Positions 1-5,446 of a stretch of 8,338 nucleotides of DNA are shown here, in pieces. Where the stretch lies: NCBI GenBank assembly GCA_025928735.1, contig JAICIW010000076.1:1-8338 (forward strand), written 5' to 3'. Origin of the DNA: Rhodanobacteraceae bacterium. Its GTDB lineage: Bacteria > Pseudomonadota > Gammaproteobacteria > Xanthomonadales > Rhodanobacteraceae. How positions within the stretch are numbered: the first letter of the stretch is position 1; each line of letters opens with the position of its first letter. A program made the translations under genes and the position numbers. The notes beneath the pieces are model-generated. The model had not been told where the DNA came from and did not search any database. It was given only the letters and a program-made list of their open reading frames with translations.

Positions 1-1493
1 ACTCGTTCTTCCTGCGCCTGCGCCTGCCGGGCGGCGTGATGTCGCCCGCGCAATGGCTGGCGATGGATGCAATGGCGACGCGTTACGGCACGCGTGGCCT
101 GCGCCTCACCACGCGCCAGACGATCCAGACGCATGGCATCCGCAAAGTCGATTTGCGTGCGGCGGCGCAAGCGATCCACGCCTGCGGGCTTGACACGATC
201 GCGGCCTGCGGCGACGACAATCGCAATGTGGTCGCGGCGGTGAATCCGCTGTTGTCGCATGTGCACGCGGGGATCTTCGAGCGGGCGCAAGCATTGTCGC
301 TGCACCTGCGGCCGAACTCGCGCGCGTGGTTCGAAACCTGGCTGGACGAACCGGCGACCGACGGCAACGAACCCGAGCCGTTGCTCGGCGATGCGTACCT
401 GCCGCGCAAATTCAAGATCGGTTTCGCCGTGCCGCCTGACAACGACATCGACGTGTATTCGCAGGATGTGGGGCTGGTGGCCATCGTCGAGGCTGGCGAA
501 CTGGCAGGTTATGACGTGCTGGTGGGTGGCGGGATGGGCGCGACGCACGGCAACGCCCGGACGTACCCCCGCATGGCCAGCCCGATCGGCTTCATCGTGC
601 CGGAGCAGGTGACCGCGCTGGCCGAAGCCGCGCTGACACTGCAGCGTGACCATGGTGATCGCTCCGAGCGTGCGCACGCGCGGTTCAAGTACACCGTCGA
701 TGACCGCGGGCTGGATTGGATCATGTCCGAGATCGAACGACGCGCCGGCTTCGCGCTGCAGCCCTCGCGCGGATTCGAATTCACGCGACGGGGGGATCGC
801 TTCGGTTGGCGCGAAGGTGACGATGGCCGTTGGCACCTCGGCCTGCGCATCCCGTTCGGGCGCGTGCACGATCGCGATGGCGTCAGCCGGCAGACCGGCA
901 TGCGCGCGCTCACGGCGCTGCTGGCCGAACAGGCGCCCGATGCGCAGATTCGCCTGACGCCCAACCAGAACGCATTCATCGCGGGGGTGCCGGCGATGCT
1001 TCGCGCGCGCGTCGATGCCATCACGGCCGCGCACGATCTCGCCTTGCAAGTCGCAAGCTCGAAACTGGCGCTGAATGCGGTTGCTTGCGTCGCGCTGCCG
1101 ACTTGCGGTCTCGCCATGGCGGAATCCGAACGCTGGATGCCGACGTTCCTGCCAGCGCTGCAGATCGTGCTGGACAAACATGGCTTGCACGACGAACCCA
1201 TCGACTTGCGCATCAGCGGCTGCCCCAATGGTTGCTCGCGCCCGTACCTCGCCGAAATCGCGCTGATCGGCAAGGCGCCCGGCAGGTACAACCTGATGCT
1301 GGGCGGCGATCATCGGGGCCAGCGGATGAACGCGTTGTATCGCGAGAACATCACCGAGGCGGATATCCTCGCGGCGCTCGACGTTCTGCTGGCGAGGTTC
1401 GCAGTCGAGCGCGAACAGCGCGAACACTTCGGCGATTTCGCCGTGCGCACCGGGATAGTGGTGCCGCCTTCGCCGCGCGAGCCCGCGGCATGA
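1..1493 (+). CDS. cysI: Sulfite reductase [NADPH] hemoprotein beta subunit, 5'-truncated by window edge
   Basis: Catalyses the six-electron reduction of sulfite to sulfide in the cytoplasm, normally with the CysJ flavoprotein. The frame is open from position 3 and gives 496 residues; E. coli CysI has 570, so roughly 75 N-terminal residues lie upstream. The methionine at 36 is internal, because family-like sequence (PGGVMSPAQW) is already running before it. The siroheme/4Fe-4S ligands are visible as C-x5-C (codons at 1086 and 1104, CVALPTC) and C-x3-C (codons at 1221 and 1233, CPNGC). Substrate and siroheme-contact motifs are also present: RLTTRQTIQTHG, DDNRNV and RKFK. The C-terminal GKAPGRYNL and ENITE stretches match the family. 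The stop overlaps the cysH start by 4 bases, so the two genes are probably translationally coupled. A ferredoxin-dependent enzyme is less likely given the close resemblance to enterobacterial CysI. cysJ is expected just upstream but is not visible. Confidence 0.96.
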   Translation, partial: SFFLRLRLPGGVMSPAQWLAMDAMATRYGTRGLRLTTRQTIQTHGIRKVDLRAAAQAIHACGLDTIAACGDDNRNVVAAVNPLLSHVHAGIFERAQALSLHLRPNSRAWFETWLDEPATDGNEPEPLLGDAYLPRKFKIGFAVPPDNDIDVYSQDVGLVAIVEAGELAGYDVLVGGGMGATHGNARTYPRMASPIGFIVPEQVTALAEAALTLQRDHGDRSERAHARFKYTVDDRGLDWIMSEIERRAGFALQPSRGFEFTRRGDRFGWREGDDGRWHLGLRIPFGRVHDRDGVSRQTGMRALTALLAEQAPDAQIRLTPNQNAFIAGVPAMLRARVDAITAAHDLALQVASSKLALNAVACVALPTCGLAMAESERWMPTFLPALQIVLDKHGLHDEPIDLRISGCPNGCSRPYLAEIALIGKAPGRYNLMLGGDHRGQRMNALYRENITEADILAALDVLLARFAVEREQREHFGDFAVRTGIVVPPSPREPAA

Positions 1494-2218
1494 TGCCGCC
1501 CGACCCCATCAGCGCCGCGCAGTCGCCCGAAGCGCTGGCGGAACTCAATCGCTGGCTGGGCAGTTTGACGGCCGAACGACGCATCGAGTGGGCCTTGGCT
1601 ACGCTGGTGGGCGAATACGCGCTGTCCTCGAGCTTCGGCGCGCAGGCGGCGGTGTCGCTGCATCTGGTCACGCGGTTCCGCCCGGATATTCCGGTGATCC
1701 TGGTCGACACGGGCTACCTGTTTCCGGAAACCTACCGCTTCGTCGATGAACTGCGCGAGCGGTTGCACCTGAACCTCAAGGTGTATCGACCCGAAGTCGG
1801 CACCGCCTGGATGGAGGCGCGGCTCGGCCGGCTGTGGGAACAAGGCAGCGATGGCATCGCCCGCTACAACCGCCTGCGCAAGGTCGAGCCCATGCAGCGT
1901 GCGCTGGACGAGCTCGGCGTGCGCACCTGGATCGCTGGCATCCGCCGCAGCCAGTCGGGAAGTCGCGCGCACGCGGAGTTCCTGGAACTGCACGGCGGGC
2001 GCTGGAAGCTGCACCCGATCGCGGACTGGCGCGACCATGATGTCTGGCGCTATCTCAACCGCCACGCGTTGCCGTACCACCCGCTGTGGCACGAAGGCTA
2101 CGTGTCGATCGGCGACGTGCACACCACGCGTCGCTGGGAGCCCGGCATGCGCGACGAGGACACGCGTTTTTTCGGTCTGCAGCGTGAATGCGGATTGCAT
2201 TTTGCGGCCGGCAAATAG
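1490..2218 (+). CDS. cysH: Phosphoadenosine phosphosulfate (PAPS) reductase, thioredoxin-dependent
   Basis: Reduces PAPS to sulfite and adenosine 3',5'-bisphosphate with electrons from thioredoxin or glutaredoxin. It has 242 residues from ATG 1490 (E. coli CysH has 244); a second ATG at 1493 is an equally possible start. Visible motifs are the nucleotide-binding SSSFGAQ (about 47-52), DTGYLFPET (73-81), KVEPM (131-135), HTTRRWEPG (211-219) and the catalytic ECGLH tail with Cys234. Cys234 is the only cysteine in the protein. The paired cysteines that hold a 4Fe-4S cluster in APS reductases are absent, so this is a PAPS-type enzyme. It implies an APS kinase (CysC) elsewhere in the genome. No strong Shine-Dalgarno precedes the start; the ATGATGA overlap with cysI suggests coupled translation. 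Confidence 0.96.
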   Translation: MMPPDPISAAQSPEALAELNRWLGSLTAERRIEWALATLVGEYALSSSFGAQAAVSLHLVTRFRPDIPVILVDTGYLFPETYRFVDELRERLHLNLKVYRPEVGTAWMEARLGRLWEQGSDGIARYNRLRKVEPMQRALDELGVRTWIAGIRRSQSGSRAHAEFLELHGGRWKLHPIADWRDHDVWRYLNRHALPYHPLWHEGYVSIGDVHTTRRWEPGMRDEDTRFFGLQRECGLHFAAGK

Positions 2219-2224
2219 ACGTCC
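2217..2224. promoter_or_regulatory. Single met-box-like octamer at the cysH stop codon
   Basis: AGACGTCC matches 7 of 8 bases of the MetJ met-box consensus AGACGTCT. It sits inside the longer TAGACGTCCA, which recurs exactly at 5349-5358 in front of cysG. The next octamer here (AAACACTT, 2225-2232) matches the consensus only 4 of 8. MetJ normally needs at least two adjacent good boxes, so this may be a weak site or chance. It lies in the 65-base gap before pheA and includes the cysH TAG stop. Confidence 0.2.
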
Positions 2225-2270
2225 AAACACTTGCGGATCAATGGCGACGCCGTCAAGCTGCGTGTTCCCG

Positions 2271-2276
2271 AGGGAG
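2271..2276 (+). promoter_or_regulatory. Ribosome binding site that fixes the pheA start
   Basis: AGGGAG lies 7 bases before ATG 2284. This favours 2284 over the in-frame upstream ATG at 2188, which would overlap cysH and add 32 residues unrelated to the family. Confidence 0.75.
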
Positions 2277-2283
2277 ATTCAGC

Positions 2284-3447
2284 ATGACAGGCAAGACCCG
2301 GCCGCCGCGCGGCGCCCCCGCAAAACCCGCGCGTGCGAAGGCTGCAAGCAAAGCCGAAGCGCCCGCGTCGAAGCCCGATCTCGCAGCGGTGCGCGCCGAG
2401 ATCGACGGCATCGACCACCAGATTCAGGCGCTGATCGCGCGCCGCGCCCACTGGGCGCACGAAGTCGGCCGCGCCAAGGGCAAGCTGGCCGCGGCGGTGG
2501 ACTATTACCGGCCGGAACGCGAAGCACAGGTGCTGCGGCGCGTGGTCGACCGCAATGGCGGTCCGCTGGCCGACGACGTGCTGGTGCGGCTGTTTCGCGA
2601 AATCATGTCGGCCTGCCTCGCCCAGCAGGAACCGTTGAAGGTCGGCTTCCTCGGGCCCGAGGGCACGTTTTCCGAGCAGGCGGTGTTCAAGCACTTCGGC
2701 CATTCGGCCAAGGGTTTCCCATTGGCCAGCATCGCCGAGGTGTTCGACGAGGTCGCCGAAGGCCGTGCGGATTTCGGCATGGTGCCGGTGGAGAATTCCG
2801 GGCAGGGTACCATCCAGTCGACGCTGGATCTTTTTCTCGGCTCGCCGCTGAAAATTTGCGGCGAAGTCGAACTGCACGTGCACCAGTACCTGCTGTCGCG
2901 CGGTGGCCACATCGAGGACATCGAACGCGTATATTCGCATGGCCAGTCGCTGGCACAGTGCCGTGGCTGGTTGCGCCAGAACCTGCCGGGCATCGAGCTC
3001 GAAGCGGTGTCCAGCAACGCCGAAGCCGCGCGGCGCGCCCGCAAGGCCGACGATGCAGCCGCGATCGCCGGTGAAAGCGCGGCGCATGTGTATGGATTGC
3101 AGGTTGTCGCCGGCCCGATCGAGGATCGTCCCGACAACACCACGCGCTTCCTGGTGCTCGGCCGTGCGCTGTTTCCGCCGTCCGGCAACGATCGCACCTC
3201 GCTGCTGGTGTTCGTGCGCGACCAGCCGGGCGCGCTGTACCGCGTGCTGGAGCCGCTGGCACGGCATGGCGTCAGCATGAACCGGATCGAGTCGCGCCCG
3301 GCGCACACCGGCAAGTGGCAATACGCATTCTTCATCGACGTCAGTGGCCACGTGGACGAGTCACCGTTGCGCGATGCGCTGGCGGAGCTGGGTGATTTTG
3401 CCTCGCAGGTGTCGGTGCTCGGTTCATATCCCGTTGCGATAGCCTGA
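2284..3447 (+). CDS. pheA: Bifunctional chorismate mutase / prephenate dehydratase (P-protein)
   Basis: Converts chorismate to prephenate and then to phenylpyruvate, the committed branch to phenylalanine. It has 387 residues. After a basic Ala/Lys/Pro-rich leader (1-30) comes an AroQ chorismate mutase domain (about 31-115). Arg37, Arg54 and Lys65 of this domain align with the E. coli active-site residues Arg11, Arg28 and Lys39. The prephenate dehydratase domain (about 118-295) starts with KVGFLGPEGTFSEQA and carries the catalytic TRF motif at 287-289. The ACT domain (about 305-385) has the phenylalanine-binding motifs GAL (316-318) and ESRP (336-339), so feedback inhibition by phenylalanine is expected. 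The start at 2284 follows a good Shine-Dalgarno. The gene is on the same strand as cysIH but has no pathway link to them; in many gammaproteobacteria pheA sits with serC and aroA instead. It may have its own promoter in the 65-base gap, though I found no clear -35/-10 pair. Confidence 0.95.
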   Translation: MTGKTRPPRGAPAKPARAKAASKAEAPASKPDLAAVRAEIDGIDHQIQALIARRAHWAHEVGRAKGKLAAAVDYYRPEREAQVLRRVVDRNGGPLADDVLVRLFREIMSACLAQQEPLKVGFLGPEGTFSEQAVFKHFGHSAKGFPLASIAEVFDEVAEGRADFGMVPVENSGQGTIQSTLDLFLGSPLKICGEVELHVHQYLLSRGGHIEDIERVYSHGQSLAQCRGWLRQNLPGIELEAVSSNAEAARRARKADDAAAIAGESAAHVYGLQVVAGPIEDRPDNTTRFLVLGRALFPPSGNDRTSLLVFVRDQPGALYRVLEPLARHGVSMNRIESRPAHTGKWQYAFFIDVSGHVDESPLRDALAELGDFASQVSVLGSYPVAIA

Positions 3448-3491
3448 AACTCGGCGGAGGCATCCGCGGTCCCATGTTCATTGCCGTGAAC

Positions 3492-3496
3492 GAGGA
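3492..3496 (+). promoter_or_regulatory. Ribosome binding site for the small secreted protein
   Basis: GAGGA lies 6 bases before ATG 3503. It supports this start and this reading frame over the overlapping frame that begins at ATG 3508. Confidence 0.6.
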
Positions 3497-3502
3497 CGCG
3501 CG

Positions 3503-3985
3503 ATGCGATGCCTTGGTCTGTTGCTGGTTTTACCCATTCTTGCGGGCGCTTGGCCTGCGCTGGCGAGCGCGGGCTCCTACGCGGATGCGCTTTCGCAATG
3601 CCTGATCCGTTCGACCACGCCCGCGGACCAGAAGACGGTGGTGCGTTGGGCGTTCGCGACCATGGCGCTGGACCCGGACGTCGCGCCAATGAGTGCCATC
3701 ACGCCGGAACAACGCGCATCGATCAATCAGAAGGCCGGTGCGCTGGTGACGGATCTGCTGGCCCGTTCATGCAACCAGCCTGCGCAACAGGCGCTGATGT
3801 TCGAGGGGCCGGGCGCCGCGCGCACCGCGTTCGAGGCCTGGGCGCGCTGGGCGATCACCAATCTCGCCTCGGAACCGCACGTGATGCGGGGTGCGGGCGC
3901 GCTGCTGCAATACATCGATCTCGGCAAATTGATGTCGCTGGTTCCGTTGCAGGGATTTCCGCCGGCAAGCGGCGACACGCGTTGA
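3503..3985 (+). CDS. Small secreted (periplasmic) protein of unknown function
   Basis: I do not recognise a named family. The 160-residue product begins with a typical Sec signal peptide: a short basic start (MR), a hydrophobic core (about 4-20) and small residues ALASA, with cleavage probably near residue 21 or 23. There is no lipobox cysteine at the cleavage site, so it is likely a soluble periplasmic protein. The mature part is largely helical in character and has two cysteines, Cys33 and Cys90, which could form a disulfide. Features that could seed a search are CLIRSTTPADQKTVVRWAF (33-51) and the TPEQR segment (67-71). The gene is 55 bases after pheA on the same strand and may be read from the same transcript. 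Its last seven residues and its stop codon are encoded by DNA belonging to the adjacent REP repeat. The coding call is supported by the ribosome binding site and signal peptide. Confidence 0.75.
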   Translation: MRCLGLLLVLPILAGAWPALASAGSYADALSQCLIRSTTPADQKTVVRWAFATMALDPDVAPMSAITPEQRASINQKAGALVTDLLARSCNQPAQQALMFEGPGAARTAFEAWARWAITNLASEPHVMRGAGALLQYIDLGKLMSLVPLQGFPPASGDTR

Positions 3986-3986
3986 T

Positions 3987-4020
3987 GTAGGTTGGGCTGA
4001 GCGAATGCGAAGCCCAACAA
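3987..4020 (+). repeat. REP unit A (plus orientation)
   Basis: Perfect 8-base inverted repeat GTTGGGCT (3991-3998) and AGCCCAAC (4011-4018) around a 12-base loop, preceded by GTAG and followed by AA. Homology with unit C extends leftward to 3961, into the coding end of the upstream gene. Confidence 0.85.
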
Positions 4021-4048
4021 GCCTTCGAGTCACGATTTCCGCAATCGA

Positions 4049-4081
4049 TTGTTGGGCTTCGCTCTGTTCCGCCCAACCTGC
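4049..4081 (-). repeat. REP unit B (minus orientation)
   Basis: The reverse complement aligns with unit A at 28 of 33 positions with one gap. The stem is GTTGGGC (4051-4057) with GCCCAAC (4071-4077). Units A and B could pair with each other to form a long hairpin with a loop of about 28 bases. Confidence 0.8.
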
Positions 4082-4117
4082 AGGCTCGTGCGCCCGCCAG
4101 CGGCGGCACGCGTTGAT

Positions 4118-4159
4118 GTAGGTGGGGCTGACGCCGGCTCCACCGGCGGAAGCCCAACG
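4118..4159 (+). repeat. REP unit C (plus orientation) with an inner hairpin
   Basis: The outer stem is GTGGGGCT (4122-4129) with AGCCCAAC (4151-4158), carrying one mismatch from a T-to-G change. Instead of the short loop of unit A it holds a second perfect stem, CGCCGG (4132-4137) with CCGGCG (4143-4148). The unit therefore folds as a longer, GC-richer structure. Confidence 0.8.
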
Positions 4160-4175
4160 CTTTCGGCACGAAAGG

Positions 4176-4207
4176 TATTGGGCTTCATTGCATTCAGCCC
4201 AACCTAC
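4176..4207 (-). repeat. REP unit D (minus orientation), overlapping the cysB stop
   Basis: Read on the minus strand it starts GTAGGTTGGGCTGA and ends AAGCCCAATA. The stem is TTGGGCT (4178-4184) with AGCCCAA (4196-4202). Its GTAG end contains the TAG stop of cysB (4204-4206). Confidence 0.8.
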
Positions 4208-5184
4208 GCCATCATGCGATGCAACTCGTTCCACGCCGGCGGTTCCGGCCATGCCGGTTCGGCGTTGCCGGCGACCACGCGTCGCAGGTCGATGCCGTCG
4301 ATTTGCGGCGCCACTTCGCGCAGCAGGCGCAGCGCAAAGTCGCGCACGACACGGCCGCGCGGCAGGATCGCCCAGGTGATGCACTCGGGCAACGCATCGG
4401 GCGCACGCAACACCCGCAGGTCGGTGTTCTCCGGCGACACCGCCATCTCCGCGAGGATGCCGACGCCAAGCCCCGCGCGCACGTACGTCTTGATGAGATC
4501 CGCATCGTGGGCGGTCATCGCCAGTTGCATTGGTAGCTTGGCTGCATCGAACGCACGCTTCAGCGAGGACTCCGGCTTGCGCGACGATTCATAACTGACA
4601 AGCGGAACCTTGGACAGATCGCGCAGGCTGACGCCCTTGCTGCGACGGCCGAGCGGGTGGCCGGTCGGCACCAGTACCACGCGGCGCCAGCGAAACAGCG
4701 GTACCGCGACGCCGCCGTCGGGCACGGCGCCGCTGGTGCTGATCACGGCCAACTCGTCGCCGCCGCGCGCCAGCCGCGCCAGGATTTCGCTCTCTTCGGA
4801 TGGCTGCAGGCGGATGCTCACCGCCGGGAATTCGCGTCGCGTCGCGGCGATCGCATCGGGCAGCACGTAGCGCGCCTGCGTGTGGGTGGTCACGAGCGTG
4901 AGGCGGCCCTTGCGTTCGCCGCGCTGGTTGGCGGCCAGCGCGCGGATGTTGCCGGCCTCGTCGAGCAGGCGGCGCGCATGTACCAGCACGTGTTCGCCCG
5001 ATTGCGTCAGGGACGTCAAGCTGCGGCCCTTGCGGGTGAACAGCAGGAAACCGAGTTCGTCTTCGAGTTGCTTGATCTGCCGCGACAAGCCAGGCTGGGT
5101 GGCGTGGACATGCTCGGCGGCAAGGGTGATGTTGAGGCCCGAATCGGCGATGGCGACGAGGTAGCGAAGTTGATTGAGCGTCAT
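4204..5184 (-). CDS. cysB: CysB-type LysR-family transcriptional regulator of cysteine biosynthesis
   Basis: Activates sulfate assimilation genes when O-acetylserine or N-acetylserine is present; sulfide or thiosulfate counteract it. It has 326 residues (E. coli CysB has 324). The winged helix-turn-helix is at about 1-60 (NQLRYLV, TQPGLSRQIKQLEDELG). The effector domain carries TTHTQARYVLP at 99-109; Thr100, Thr102 and Gln103 fall at the same numbers as the sulfate-contacting residues of enterobacterial CysB. DADLIKTYVRAGLGVGILA (227-245) is also typical. I chose ATG 5184 because the product then begins in register with E. coli CysB; the open frame continues upstream to 5316 but without family resemblance. 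A weak GGGA (5196-5193) precedes the start. It is divergent from cysG across a shared control region. The close paralogue Cbl is possible, but position among cys genes favours CysB. Confidence 0.92.
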   Translation of the reverse strand: MTLNQLRYLVAIADSGLNITLAAEHVHATQPGLSRQIKQLEDELGFLLFTRKGRSLTSLTQSGEHVLVHARRLLDEAGNIRALAANQRGERKGRLTLVTTHTQARYVLPDAIAATRREFPAVSIRLQPSEESEILARLARGGDELAVISTSGAVPDGGVAVPLFRWRRVVLVPTGHPLGRRSKGVSLRDLSKVPLVSYESSRKPESSLKRAFDAAKLPMQLAMTAHDADLIKTYVRAGLGVGILAEMAVSPENTDLRVLRAPDALPECITWAILPRGRVVRDFALRLLREVAPQIDGIDLRRVVAGNAEPAWPEPPAWNELHRMMA

Positions 5185-5349
5185 TGGGAAAGTCCCGCAA
5201 GTGATGATCGCGAACCGCGGTGGCACGCATATTTCGCGCACCCCATCGAGGATCGGCGACAACACATCGCGGGACGTTTCAGGTTCATCGGAGTGGCTCC
5301 ATCGCGGCCGGCGCATGCGAATTGACCAGCGGCGATCAGCCTAGCATGT

Positions 5350-5365
5350 AGACGTCCAGACATCC
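5350..5365. promoter_or_regulatory. Tandem met-box-like operator upstream of cysG
   Basis: Two abutting octamers, AGACGTCC (5350-5357) and AGACATCC (5358-5365), match the MetJ consensus AGACGTCT at 7 and 6 of 8 positions. MetJ binds cooperatively to two or more adjacent boxes, so the tandem layout is the significant part. The site lies 9 bases before a TATAAC hexamer, which is where a repressor would block the -35 region of the cysG promoter. Whether the host encodes MetJ is unknown from this window; another regulator could use the same repeat. Confidence 0.45.
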
Positions 5366-5374
5366 ATATCGACA

Positions 5375-5380
5375 TATAAC
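5375..5380 (+). promoter_or_regulatory. Candidate -10 box of the cysG promoter
   Basis: TATAAC matches the sigma-70 -10 consensus at 5 of 6 bases and stands out in GC-rich sequence. No good -35 lies at 16-18 bases; TAGACG (5349-5354) is 20 bases away. This fits an activator-dependent promoter such as those driven by CysB. Transcription from here would give a leader of about 60 bases. Confidence 0.35.
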
Positions 5381-5446
5381 CGTACCGCATAAGGCTGTCT
5401 CCGATGCGTATTTCCGCTTGCGTCGTCAGGCGCGCAGACTGTGCGA

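Larger units (their letters stand above)
3961..4207. repeat. BIME-like cluster of four REP palindromes between convergent genes
   Basis: Four related palindromic units, each built on GTAGGTTGGGCT...AGCCCAAC, lie in alternating orientation (+,-,+,-) between the small secreted gene and cysB. The two plus-oriented units share a longer 40-base block (3961-4000 and 4092-4131) with 36 identical positions. The spacers hold only minor structure: a palindrome AATCGATT at 4043-4050 and a short hairpin TTTCG/CGAAA at 4161-4173. The arrangement is that of REP elements organised as BIMEs, which are mobilised by REP-associated (RAYT/IS200-like) transposases; no such transposase is in this window. Possible roles are bidirectional transcription attenuation, mRNA 3'-end protection or gyrase binding. 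No U-tract follows any stem, so these are not classical intrinsic terminators. Confidence 0.85.
5185..5446. other. Divergent control region between cysB and cysG
   Basis: These 262 bases hold both 5' ends. The segment 5341-5395 is noticeably AT-richer than its surroundings and contains the tandem octamers and the -10-like hexamer listed separately. The half nearest cysB (5185-5340) has no convincing promoter or RNA structure that I can identify by eye. A TTGACC at 5322-5327 resembles a -35 box but has no good -10 at proper distance. A CysB site is expected here, but its consensus is too loose to place without alignment. Confidence 0.6.

Noticed and set aside
117..134. AGACGATC and CAGACGCA inside cysI, resembling the met-box octamer.
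   Set aside because: They encode the conserved CysI motif RQTIQTHG, so the base pattern is explained by protein conservation.
3454..3467. Small hairpin GCGGA/TCCGC after the pheA stop as a possible terminator.
   Set aside because: Only five base pairs and no T-run follows, so it does not qualify as an intrinsic terminator.
3508..3990. Alternative 160-codon frame almost fully overlapping the small secreted gene.
   Set aside because: The frame starting at 3503 has the signal peptide and better Shine-Dalgarno spacing. The alternative translation is low-complexity and Arg/Gly-rich.
3767..4594. Several open frames across the REP cluster (minus 3767-4384, minus 3855-4169, plus 4049-4594), with peptides such as VGWAECNEAQ or GWAEQSEAQQ.
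   Set aside because: These peptides are translations of the palindromic repeat itself. They run into antisense of cysB or the small secreted gene and have no start signals.
5185..5196. GGGACTTTCC on the minus strand just before cysB, identical to a eukaryotic kappa-B site and a small inverted repeat.
   Set aside because: Meaningless in a bacterium. The 4-base stem is too weak to count as a regulatory hairpin.
5322..5350. TTGACC at 5322-5327 as the -35 box of a cysG promoter.
   Set aside because: At 17-base spacing the -10 would be CATGTA, matching only 2 of 6 consensus bases.
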